DNA from: 2-02-FULL-55-14 sp964473365
GTDB taxonomy: Bacteria > Bacteroidota > Ignavibacteria > UBA10030
Direction of reading: 5' to 3'
Assembly (NCBI GenBank): GCA_964473365.1
Contig: CAYYOV010000022.1
Coordinates: 1-51,475 of the forward strand
DNA length: 51,475 nucleotides
The notes under the pieces are model-generated. The model was not told the origin of the DNA and did no database searches. It saw only the letters and a program-made list of their open reading frames with translations. Positions within the stretch are counted from its first letter, which is position 1. Each line of letters begins with the position of its first letter. Position numbers and translations under genes: made by a program. Positions 1 through 7,194 of this stretch are shown piece by piece.

Positions 1-563
1 GCGATGCGCGTGAACCACCGCCATCGTCTGGTAGACCAGTGTGAGTCATACAAGCGCGTCCGTTCGTCGACGGACGGTGTCACAAACATCCGTTCAATGA
101 TGTCACGTCCCACGAGCCAGCGGGTCATGGTCCCGAGGATCCGCATGTAGCGCTCGAAACGCCCGGCATGAATGACGCCCCGGCAAATCGCGCGACGCTG
201 ACCGTCCCAGAATGCCCGCGCAGGTCCGGACAATTGGTCGCGAAGCGAACGATACGTCGCCCACCGATCCTGATGATTGGTAACGCCCATGAATGACAGA
301 AGGTCATCATATGACAGCGACCGGATCGCTGCCATCTTCAGCTCGAGGAGGTCATTCTGGTGCCGGTTCAGATCAAGGGCCACGATGGAGGCGGGATCGT
401 CCAGAAGAAATGTAAGCGCGTTACACCCGCCCGACGTGATCGTCAACATCCGGTGACCAGGTGCGATGCCGAATGCTGCGCGATCGATCGCGGGGTCTTC
501 CCAGCACTGCGCGTAGAGGACGCCGTCGAACACGCGCTTGGCGAACCATGATGGTCGCTTCAT
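1..563 (-). CDS. btaA: BtaA-like S-adenosylmethionine:diacylglycerol 3-amino-3-carboxypropyltransferase (DUF3419), N-terminal part
   Basis: BtaA moves the 3-amino-3-carboxypropyl group of SAM onto diacylglycerol. This gives diacylglyceryl-homoserine, the precursor of betaine lipids. About 187 residues are visible and the frame is open to base 1, so the C-terminal half lies outside the window. The recognisable stretch runs from YAQCWEDP (near residue 17) through ITSGGCNALTFLL and ALDLNRHQNDLLELK, the SAM-binding and DUF3419 signature, to GRFERYMRIL. The ATG at 563-561 overlaps the stop of the upstream methyltransferase gene (ATGA), and GGAGG lies just before it, so the two are probably translationally coupled. 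The family call is firm from the motifs. The lipid product is inferred from the family. Confidence 0.8.
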   Translation of the reverse strand, partial: MKRPSWFAKRVFDGVLYAQCWEDPAIDRAAFGIAPGHRMLTITSGGCNALTFLLDDPASIVALDLNRHQNDLLELKMAAIRSLSYDDLLSFMGVTNHQDRWATYRSLRDQLSGPARAFWDGQRRAICRGVIHAGRFERYMRILGTMTRWLVGRDIIERMFVTPSVDERTRLYDSHWSTRRWRWFTRI

Positions 564-1285
564 GATGCCACCTCCGATCCGGCGGCGGATCCGAGGCCTT
601 TGCGCGTATGCCAGTAGGCCCAATCGGCAACGCCTGGAAGCCCGATCACGACCGCATGAAAGAACTCCCCCGACCAGGCGGCGACCATAAGGCCGGGGAC
701 GAACAGGACATACAGCCCGTTGAACCGGGCACCGTCGTAGTTGATGCGCAGACGGCGAGATTCCTTTGCACAGGCAACAACAGATGCGGGCGTGGGAAGC
801 AGCCGCGGTGTTGACCTCAAGAACTCGTGGTACGTGTCCCCATGTGTCGAACCGAGCGATGCCTCCTCCCACCGGATCAACTGTCGATAGTGGAGCGACA
901 TGAGCGCCGGGTAGAGGATGCCTGGCCAGGGCATGCAGAGGGAAAGTCCGGCAGCAGCGATGAGGTCAGAGAGGTAGATAGGATTGCGAACGAGCGAATA
1001 CGGAGGGTCGATTGCCAATGCCTCCGGCCGCACGCCAAATGACATCACACGCTGCGAATGGAGCACCGTTCCTGCGGTCATGCGGAGTATGCTCGCGAAC
1101 GCACAGCAGAATGCTGCAGCGAGAAATCCGGTCGTTCGTCCACCCGGACCGACGAGAAGCTCAACTACCGTGCGCCGATCGACCGGCAATCCGTAGGCTG
1201 CGGTGCATGCGATCCACACGATGCCGAGAGAGACGAAAATGCGATACTCGAATTCCAACACCCGTATCGAGTGCAGGGAGGTCAT
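560..1285 (-). CDS. Integral-membrane methyltransferase of the isoprenylcysteine/phospholipid (ICMT/PEMT) family
   Basis: A 241-residue polytopic protein. It has hydrophobic segments near the N-terminus and mid-protein and the family's C-terminal signature: RNPIYLSD, then RWEEASLGSTHGDTYHEFL followed by PRLLP. In ICMT and PEMT enzymes this region binds SAM and methylates a membrane-embedded substrate (carboxylate or amine). The start at 1285 is preferred because GGAGG precedes it and its ATG overlaps the stop of the lipid-kinase gene (ATGA). A longer in-frame start at 1342 would run 60 bases into that gene. The context (lipid kinase upstream, BtaA downstream, both coupled) suggests a lipid headgroup substrate. 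The methyl acceptor cannot be read from the sequence. Confidence 0.75.
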   Translation of the reverse strand: MTSLHSIRVLEFEYRIFVSLGIVWIACTAAYGLPVDRRTVVELLVGPGGRTTGFLAAAFCCAFASILRMTAGTVLHSQRVMSFGVRPEALAIDPPYSLVRNPIYLSDLIAAAGLSLCMPWPGILYPALMSLHYRQLIRWEEASLGSTHGDTYHEFLRSTPRLLPTPASVVACAKESRRLRINYDGARFNGLYVLFVPGLMVAAWSGEFFHAVVIGLPGVADWAYWHTRKGLGSAAGSEVAS

Positions 1286-2217
1286 AAGGCCTCCGTCGGA
1301 ACGATCAATGGTAAGATGCCGGGAACAAGCGAGATCCGGCACGGTGTGGTTCCAAGGAACTCGCCATCGGCCTCGACCTCGATCGGCTCAGAGGAACGTA
1401 CCTCGGCATGTGCGAAACGGCGGATCGAGAACTCTCGTCGTCCCACGTGTGACGCTGAGTAGATGCGTCGGAGATTGGCAATGCGCTGTGGTACCGTCTG
1501 CGCGCCCATGATCAGCAAGTCCAGCATGCCGTCGAATGGAGAGGCGCCCGGCGTCAAGTGCATTCCGCCCCCGGTGAACGGTCCGTTCCCGATCACAAGT
1601 CCGAGGGAGAGAGTGGTCCCGATCCGGTCATGATCGCAGGTAATGTCCAGCGGTCGATTACGGATCGTCAAAGCCTGACGAAACGCCGCAGCTGCGAAGG
1701 TCCACCGGCCGCTCCGAGTCTTCCCCCGGTGCTCGACGTCGCGCACGACTGCACCTCCAATACCGAATTGGCATTCGTTGACGAAGTAGCGTACGTGGTC
1801 AGCCCCGTCTGGACTGAATTGAACGACGCGGCCCAGATCGAGTCTTCGGACCTGTCTTGATGTGAGCAGATCCAACTGCGATCTGAGGTCGCGCGGAAGG
1901 CCAAGTCCCTGGGCCAGACCCTGGCCAGTACCGCTGCTGACGAGACCGAACCGGACGCCGTGTCTCAGGTCCGCCGGAAGGTCCATCCACCCGTTTGCGA
2001 CCTCTTGAAGAGTCCCGTCGCCGCCGATGACGATGATCGTTCGCTGCCGTGATCGGTCGACAGATTTGGAGACGAATTCCCGGGCGTCACCGTGTCGGGT
2101 GGTGATGTGCCATTCGATCGACTCCGTGTAGCGTGAGCCCAGCCCCTCCCGAATGGAAGGGATCATGGAAGCCGTTCGACCTCCGGCAGAAGACGGGTTG
2201 ATGATGCAGGTGACCAT
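1282..2217 (-). CDS. Diacylglycerol-kinase-family lipid kinase (YegS/DgkB-like)
   Basis: 311 residues. The DAGK catalytic domain starts almost at the N-terminus with the INPSSAGG nucleotide loop, followed by VIGGDGTLQEVANG (GGDGT motif), then SSGTGQGLAQGLGLP, where the family usually has a TGNDFAR-like sequence, then FGIGG and PFDGMLDLLIM. Family members phosphorylate diacylglycerol or related lipids with ATP at the cytoplasmic membrane face. The start at 2217 follows a GGAG seven bases upstream; an in-frame ATG at 2238 is also possible. It is the first gene of the coupled trio with the membrane methyltransferase and BtaA. Because BtaA consumes diacylglycerol, this kinase could compete for the same pool. 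The Asn-to-Gln change in the TGN motif is worth noting. Confidence 0.8.
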   Translation of the reverse strand: MVTCIINPSSAGGRTASMIPSIREGLGSRYTESIEWHITTRHGDAREFVSKSVDRSRQRTIIVIGGDGTLQEVANGWMDLPADLRHGVRFGLVSSGTGQGLAQGLGLPRDLRSQLDLLTSRQVRRLDLGRVVQFSPDGADHVRYFVNECQFGIGGAVVRDVEHRGKTRSGRWTFAAAAFRQALTIRNRPLDITCDHDRIGTTLSLGLVIGNGPFTGGGMHLTPGASPFDGMLDLLIMGAQTVPQRIANLRRIYSASHVGRREFSIRRFAHAEVRSSEPIEVEADGEFLGTTPCRISLVPGILPLIVPTEAL

Positions 2218-2366
2218 GCTCGCTCCGGGATGACACATGCAACGTCGTCATTGGAACATTCATCGATGTCAGCCGTCGGTGAAACGCATGTCAAGATTCT
2301 GTGGAGAGCGTTGCGTATCTTAGAAGTGAGAATGGACAAATCGTTAACGATGGCGGGACTGTTTGC

Positions 2367-3194
2367 GTGAACATTACGACGCTGTGTGAGATCTGTGAAC
2401 GAGCGGATGCGGAAGCATGGGCCGATATGCTCGAAGCTGTGCCCGCCGATCAGGTCAGGCAATTTGATGTCCGCGTAAAACGGTACGGTCATGCCGTCGC
2501 CGGTGTGGTCGGAGCGTTCGACGTGCTTGCGATGAACCGAGTGGTCGGCGTGACCACGCCCGACGGGCTTGCCCCCCGCGACCTCGATGAGATCGTCAAG
2601 ATGTATGAAGCAGCCCAGGCCCGACGGTATGCCATCCAGGTCTGCCCGACGGCCCAGTCGCCGCAGTTCGTTCAGAGTCTCAAGGACAATGAGTTCGTCC
2701 TGTTCAATCACTGGACCAAATTGCATCGGCCGGCACACCGGGAGATCCCCGATCCAGAGCATACCCTGCAGGTTGAACGTATCGGCGCCGACCGGGCGGA
2801 TGAATTCGCCGCGATCTGTGTCCCCTCGTTCGGATGGCCAACACCGCTAAAGCGCTGGGTCGCCGCCCTCGTCGGCCGGCCAGGGTGGCACCACTATCTG
2901 GCCTACGAAGACGGGCTTGCGGTCGCCACCGGGGCCCTGCACGTCAAGGACGGCATCGGCTGGATGGGGTTTGCCGCGACCGATCCCGGACATCGCAAGC
3001 ATGGCGCCCAGAGCTCTCTCATTGCCCGACGTCTGCATGACGCGCTCGACCTCAGCTGCAAACAGATAGTCGTGGAGACGGCCCAGGATCGTCCCGATAA
3101 ACCCAATCCGTCGACGCACAACCTGCTCCGGTTCGGGTTCGAGGTGGCCTACGAACGGCCGAACTACGTTCGCGTACACAAGGACAAAGAATAG
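2367..3194 (+). CDS. GNAT-family N-acetyltransferase
   Basis: About 275 residues. The C-terminal half has the GNAT acetyl-CoA core: a beta strand with VATGALHVKDGIGWMGFAAT, then DPGHRKHGAQSSLIARRL (the R/Q-x-x-G-x-G/A pyrophosphate loop) and a closing NLLRFGFEVAYERPNYV. The N-terminal 130 residues resemble a second, degenerate GNAT-like domain, so this may be a tandem-GNAT protein. The substrate is unknown. The frame opens at a GTG at 2301, but a TATCTTAG -10-like element at 2316-2323 lies downstream of it, so I prefer GTG 2367. Neither start has a strong ribosome site. The gene diverges from the lipid operon across about 150 bases. Confidence 0.65.
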   Translation: MNITTLCEICERADAEAWADMLEAVPADQVRQFDVRVKRYGHAVAGVVGAFDVLAMNRVVGVTTPDGLAPRDLDEIVKMYEAAQARRYAIQVCPTAQSPQFVQSLKDNEFVLFNHWTKLHRPAHREIPDPEHTLQVERIGADRADEFAAICVPSFGWPTPLKRWVAALVGRPGWHHYLAYEDGLAVATGALHVKDGIGWMGFAATDPGHRKHGAQSSLIARRLHDALDLSCKQIVVETAQDRPDKPNPSTHNLLRFGFEVAYERPNYVRVHKDKE

Positions 3195-3245
3195 ACGCAC
3201 CACCCCTGGATCACGTGTATCAGATCGTCTGGAGACCTGATTCCC

Positions 3246-3330
3246 ATGTTCCTTGCCCATTACGCCACAGGTTTTGCCGCCAAGAAGATCACCCCCCGTA
3301 CGCCGCTTCCCTTGTTGCTCCTGGCGTCGC
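3246..3330 (+). CDS. N-terminal fragment of a small integral-membrane protein, truncated by an assembly gap
   Basis: An ATG at 3246 opens a frame with MFLAHYATGFAAKK, then ITPRTPLPLLLLAS, and runs straight into the N run. From memory, this start resembles a widespread family of integral-membrane proteins (often annotated as hypothetical or as metal-dependent hydrolase) that begins with a glycine/histidine-rich helix and continues with a DLLWP-type helix. Only 28 residues are visible, and the gap size is unknown, so nothing past it should be joined. GGAG lies about 12 bases before the ATG. The gene may be complete in the organism and simply missing here. Confidence 0.45.
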
Positions 3331-3430
3331 NNNNNNNNNNNNNNNNNNNNNNNNNNNNNNNNNNNNNNNNNNNNNNNNNNNNNNNNNNNNNNNNNNNNNN
3401 NNNNNNNNNNNNNNNNNNNNNNNNNNNNNN
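3331..3430. other. Assembly gap (100 N)
   Basis: Exactly 100 unknown bases, the usual scaffold placeholder, so the true distance is unknown. The gap cuts the small membrane-protein gene. Between the gap and the protease gene (3431-3600) there is only a pyrimidine-rich stretch (about 3515-3590) with no convincing ORF or promoter. Confidence 0.95.
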
Positions 3431-3600
3431 GTCAGGTTTTGGACAGCGAGAGAGCCTTGGACAAAGAGCGCATGATCTAGTTCAGGGCATTCAACCTGAT
3501 CGTGCCCGCCCGCACCTGCCTACTCGCTTCTTCTCTCCCCTGGACTCCGCCGCTTCTTTTCCGTACCCTGCCTCGATTCCTTCCCCGCACTCGAACGCTC

Positions 3601-6084
3601 ATGAAACGATCCCGCGCCAAGCGGTCGGCCTCGCCGGCGTTGGTCCCTGCCCGAACCCGTCGATCGCTGACCCCCGACCAGCTGCGATGGCAATGCAACC
3701 CCGCCGCCATTCGGTCGCTCGCGGCCTTCAAGGCCAAACTCCCCGCACGTCGTGAGATCATCGGCCAAGAACGGGCCTTGCGCGCCTTACGCGTCGGCCT
3801 GGAAATGGCCCATCCCGGGTTCAACATCTTCGTCACCGGGTTCAGCGGCACCGGTCGTACCACCACGATCAAACGCATGCTGAAGGAGTTTGAGGGAAAG
3901 AAGGCCTCGCTCCGCGATCACTGCTACGTGCACTCGTTCAAGAATCCCGACATGCCCGTCGCGCTCTCGCTCCCCGCCGGCCAGGGACGCGGATTGCGCA
4001 TGGATATGGAGGGACTGCTCCGTGACCTGCTCAAGGATATTCCGGCGGTCTATGAAAGCCAGCGCTACCAGCGCCAGCGCCGCCTGCTCGTCCAACACTT
4101 CCAGGACCGCCAAAAATCGGTCCTCCAGGGCTTCGAACGCCGCGTGAAGGACGAAGGCTTCGACCTCGTCCAGGTCCAGGTCGGATCGATGATGCGGCCT
4201 GAGGTGGTCCCGGTCGTCAACGGGTCGCCGTCAAGCCTGGAACAGGTGGAGGAGCTGGTTCGCAAAGAAGAAGTGACGCGTGAGGCCTTCACGCAGATGC
4301 GCGACAAGCTGGCCGAACTCGAAAAGCAGATGGCCCTGGTGTTCCGGGAACTGCGGAACATCGAGAAGCGGGTGCAGGAATCGCTGGAGGAATTGGAAGA
4401 GAAGATGGTCATGCCGGCCGTTGACAGCCTTGTCGGGGCTGTGAAGGCCGCGTACGACGACCGGAAGGTGCAGGACTATCTCGAGGAGGTCCGGACGTAC
4501 GTCCGCGAGAACCTGGAGCGGTTCCGTCAGCAGCAGTTGCAGGCGGCACAGCCGAACAAGTCGGGGAACGAGGACGAGGAAGAGGACACGTTCACCGAAT
4601 TCACGGTCAACGTGCTCGTCGACAATTCCGAGACAAAGCAGGTTCCGATCGTCATCGAGACGAACCCGCGCTACAAGAACCTCTTCGGCACGGCCGAGCG
4701 GGAGCTGGAGCGTGGTGGCGTCTGGCGGACGGACTTCACGAAGATCAAGCCCGGCGCGCTGCTCCGTGCCGACGGCGGCTACCTGGTCCTGAACGCGCTC
4801 GACGCGCTCATCGAGCCAGGCGTCTGGCAGGACCTGAAGCGTACGTTGCGCACGAACAAGCTCGACGTCCAGGCCGGTGAGCCGAGCCTTGGCGTTGCCA
4901 CGACCGGCATGAAGCCCGAGCCGTTCGACATCGCAGTCAAGGTCATCATCATCGGCGATACCGAGCTGTATCATCTGCTCTGGCACCGTGACGACGATTT
5001 CAAGAAGATCTTCAAGGTCCGTGCCGACTTCGACTTCGAGATGCCCCGTACGAACGACGCGCTCGGCAAGTATGTCTCCTTCGTGCGGATGGTCATCGAG
5101 GACGAATCGCTGCGGCCGTTCGAACCAACCGCAATGGCCCAGATCGTGGAATTCGGCGTGCGACTGGCAGGGAGTCGGCGAAAGATCTCGACGAGATTTA
5201 ACGTCATCGCCGACGTCGTTCGCGAGGCGCACTACTGGGCAGGCAGGGAGCACGCGCGCGCAGTGAAGGGTGAACACGTGGAGCAGGCGATCGCGGAACG
5301 CATCTATCGGGTCCGGCTTGTCGAGCAGAAGATCCAGGACCTCATCGACAAAGGCGTCATCCTGATCGATACGGGCGGAGCGGCCGTCGGGCAGGTCAAT
5401 GGCCTGTCTGTCTACGACACGGGAGAGCATGCATTCGGCAAGCCCTCACGGATCACGGCAAAGACGTCCCTCGGACGGTCGGGCGTCATCAATATTGAAC
5501 GGGAGGCGGACCTGAGCGGCCCGTCGCACACGAAAGGTGTGGCGATCCTGTCAGGATTCTTCCGCGACCGGTTCGCCCAGGACAAGCCGCTCGTCATGGA
5601 CGCCAGCATCACCTTCGAACAGTCATACGGCGGTGTTGACGGCGACAGTGCGTCATCGACAGAGATCTATGCGATCCTTTCGGCGCTGTCCGGCGTCCCC
5701 ATACGCCAGGAGATCGCCGTGACGGGCTCGGTCAATCAGAACGGAGAGGTCCAGCCGATCGGAGGCGTGAACGAAAAGATCGAGGGGTTCTTCGATACCT
5801 GCCGATTGCGCGGATTGACCGGTACGCAGGGCGTGATCATCCCGGTGCAGAACGTGGACGAGTTAATGTTGCGCGAAGAGGTCTACACGGCCGTTCGTAA
5901 GAAGCAGTTTCACATCTATACGGTCTCCACCGTCGACGAGGGGATCGAGATTCTCACCGGTGTGAAGGCGGGTACGCGGCGGGCGGACGGTTCGTTCCCG
6001 CCTGGAACCGTCAACGCGCTTGCCGACGACCGGTTGCGTCGCTACGCAGAAACCTGGCGGACGTTCGAAGGCGGGAGGCGCTGA
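3601..6084 (+). CDS. Lon-like ATP-dependent protease (LonB/YcbZ-type, AAA_32 plus Lon C-terminal protease domain)
   Basis: 827 residues from the ATG at 3601. The N-terminal AAA domain has the P-loop GFSGTGRT (80-87), with Arg where Lys is canonical. A charged, coiled-coil-prone insertion follows (about 170-330, rich in E/K/Q), then the AAA core with FKVRADFDFEMP and a sensor region. The C-terminal Lon protease domain has the catalytic dyad Ser683 (GDSAS) and Lys726 (GGVNEKIEG), 43 residues apart as in E. coli Lon. Members are cytoplasmic, substrate-poorly-defined proteases distinct from the housekeeping Lon. An in-frame GTG at 3502 would add 33 low-complexity residues and is less likely. The K+ channel gene starts on the next base after the stop. 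Confidence 0.88.
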   Translation: MKRSRAKRSASPALVPARTRRSLTPDQLRWQCNPAAIRSLAAFKAKLPARREIIGQERALRALRVGLEMAHPGFNIFVTGFSGTGRTTTIKRMLKEFEGKKASLRDHCYVHSFKNPDMPVALSLPAGQGRGLRMDMEGLLRDLLKDIPAVYESQRYQRQRRLLVQHFQDRQKSVLQGFERRVKDEGFDLVQVQVGSMMRPEVVPVVNGSPSSLEQVEELVRKEEVTREAFTQMRDKLAELEKQMALVFRELRNIEKRVQESLEELEEKMVMPAVDSLVGAVKAAYDDRKVQDYLEEVRTYVRENLERFRQQQLQAAQPNKSGNEDEEEDTFTEFTVNVLVDNSETKQVPIVIETNPRYKNLFGTAERELERGGVWRTDFTKIKPGALLRADGGYLVLNALDALIEPGVWQDLKRTLRTNKLDVQAGEPSLGVATTGMKPEPFDIAVKVIIIGDTELYHLLWHRDDDFKKIFKVRADFDFEMPRTNDALGKYVSFVRMVIEDESLRPFEPTAMAQIVEFGVRLAGSRRKISTRFNVIADVVREAHYWAGREHARAVKGEHVEQAIAERIYRVRLVEQKIQDLIDKGVILIDTGGAAVGQVNGLSVYDTGEHAFGKPSRITAKTSLGRSGVINIEREADLSGPSHTKGVAILSGFFRDRFAQDKPLVMDASITFEQSYGGVDGDSASSTEIYAILSALSGVPIRQEIAVTGSVNQNGEVQPIGGVNEKIEGFFDTCRLRGLTGTQGVIIPVQNVDELMLREEVYTAVRKKQFHIYTVSTVDEGIEILTGVKAGTRRADGSFPPGTVNALADDRLRRYAETWRTFEGGRR

Positions 6085-7107
6085 ATGGACATCTCCGGAG
6101 CGGGTCTCGACTTCCACGGGCCGTCCCCTCTGGTGCGGGCGCTCAAGATCCTTCTGATGTTGCTGGCGATCCTGCTCGCCGGAGCCCTCGGCTACCATTT
6201 CATCGAGGGATGGTCCTTCTTCGACGCCTTCTACATGACGGTGATCACGCTGGCGACCGTCGGGTACGGAGAGACCCATCCGTTGTCGCCCGTCGGGCGG
6301 GCCTTCACCATCTTCCTGATCCTTGGCGGTATCGGCATCATCACGTACGGCCTGACGAGCGTCACGGCGTTGTTGGTCGAAGGCGAAATGAACGGATACT
6401 TGAGGAGACGTCGCATGCATCGTGCTATCGGAAAGCTCAAAGGTCACTTTATCGTCTGCGGAGGCGGGAAGAACGGGCGATACGTGATCGAAGAACTGCG
6501 ACGCACCAAGCGGAACGTCGTCGTCGTTGAAAAGAATCGCGATCGCCTCCAGGAGTTCATTGACCACGGAGTGCTTGCGCTGGAAGGGGATGCGACCTCG
6601 GACGAAGTGCTGCGCGAAGCAGGGATCGCCCACGCCGCCGGCCTGGTGGCGACGCTCCCGGAAGACCGCGATAACATGTTCGTCGTGATCACGGCGCGGG
6701 GACTGAGTCCGACGATCCGCATCGTGGCCAAGATCGACGACGTGAACGTCAAGGAAAAGTTCATTCGCAGCGGAGCCGACTCGGCTGTCTCGGCTTCGTT
6801 CATCGGCGGATTACGGATGGCGTCGGAGCTGATCCGGCCGGAAACGGTCAGTTTCCTCGATACGATGCTGCGCGACAGCTCCAACTTCCGCGTCGAAGAT
6901 GTCCCGGTCGGGCCGGCGTATGTCGGCAAGACCATCAAGGAATGCGAGCCGCTCGCGAGCGCCGGCGTGCTCGTAGTAGCCGTCAAACACGGACAGGAAT
7001 ACGCCTTCAATCCGAAATCCCACACGAAACTGAAGGAAGGGGATACGCTGATCGTGATCGGCGATCCCGACCACGTCCAGCTGGCGATCCGAGAGATCGC
7101 CAAGTGA
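6085..7107 (+). CDS. Two-TM potassium channel with cytoplasmic RCK (TrkA-N/TrkA-C) domains, MthK-like
   Basis: 340 residues. TM1 lies around residues 18-38. The pore loop carries the K+ selectivity filter TVGYGE (about 55-60), and TM2 is around 70-95 with a glycine-rich hinge. The Rossmann RCK domain begins at HFIVCGGGKNGRYV (GxGxxG-type nucleotide site) and is followed by a TrkA-C domain ending in GDTLIVIGDPDHV. Such channels gate K+ flux in response to ligands bound at RCK. The start codon follows the protease stop directly (TGA then ATG), so the two are probably co-transcribed. That pairs a protease with an ion channel. There is a clear terminator 30 bases after the stop. Confidence 0.92.
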   Translation: MDISGAGLDFHGPSPLVRALKILLMLLAILLAGALGYHFIEGWSFFDAFYMTVITLATVGYGETHPLSPVGRAFTIFLILGGIGIITYGLTSVTALLVEGEMNGYLRRRRMHRAIGKLKGHFIVCGGGKNGRYVIEELRRTKRNVVVVEKNRDRLQEFIDHGVLALEGDATSDEVLREAGIAHAAGLVATLPEDRDNMFVVITARGLSPTIRIVAKIDDVNVKEKFIRSGADSAVSASFIGGLRMASELIRPETVSFLDTMLRDSSNFRVEDVPVGPAYVGKTIKECEPLASAGVLVVAVKHGQEYAFNPKSHTKLKEGDTLIVIGDPDHVQLAIREIAK

Positions 7108-7136
7108 TCTGACGCTCCCTGAGGCCTGAAATGCGC

Positions 7137-7162
7137 AACGGCTCCCGATCCGGGGAGCCGTT
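7137..7162. terminator. Bidirectional intrinsic terminator between the K+ channel and typA genes
   Basis: A perfect 10-bp inverted repeat (AACGGCTCCC / GGGAGCCGTT) with a 6-base loop lies between two convergent genes. The plus-strand side is followed by TTGTCATGT, so the U-tract is weak. It probably serves both directions. Confidence 0.75.
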
Positions 7163-7194
7163 GTCATGTACAGGTGGAGCAGTGTGACGGTCCG

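Noticed and set aside
3246..3755. Continuous ORF across the first gap
   Set aside because: The N run is a placeholder, so phase across it has no meaning.
4231..5430. 399-codon minus-strand open frame
   Set aside because: Antisense to the Lon-like protease; Asp/Arg/Val-rich shadow.
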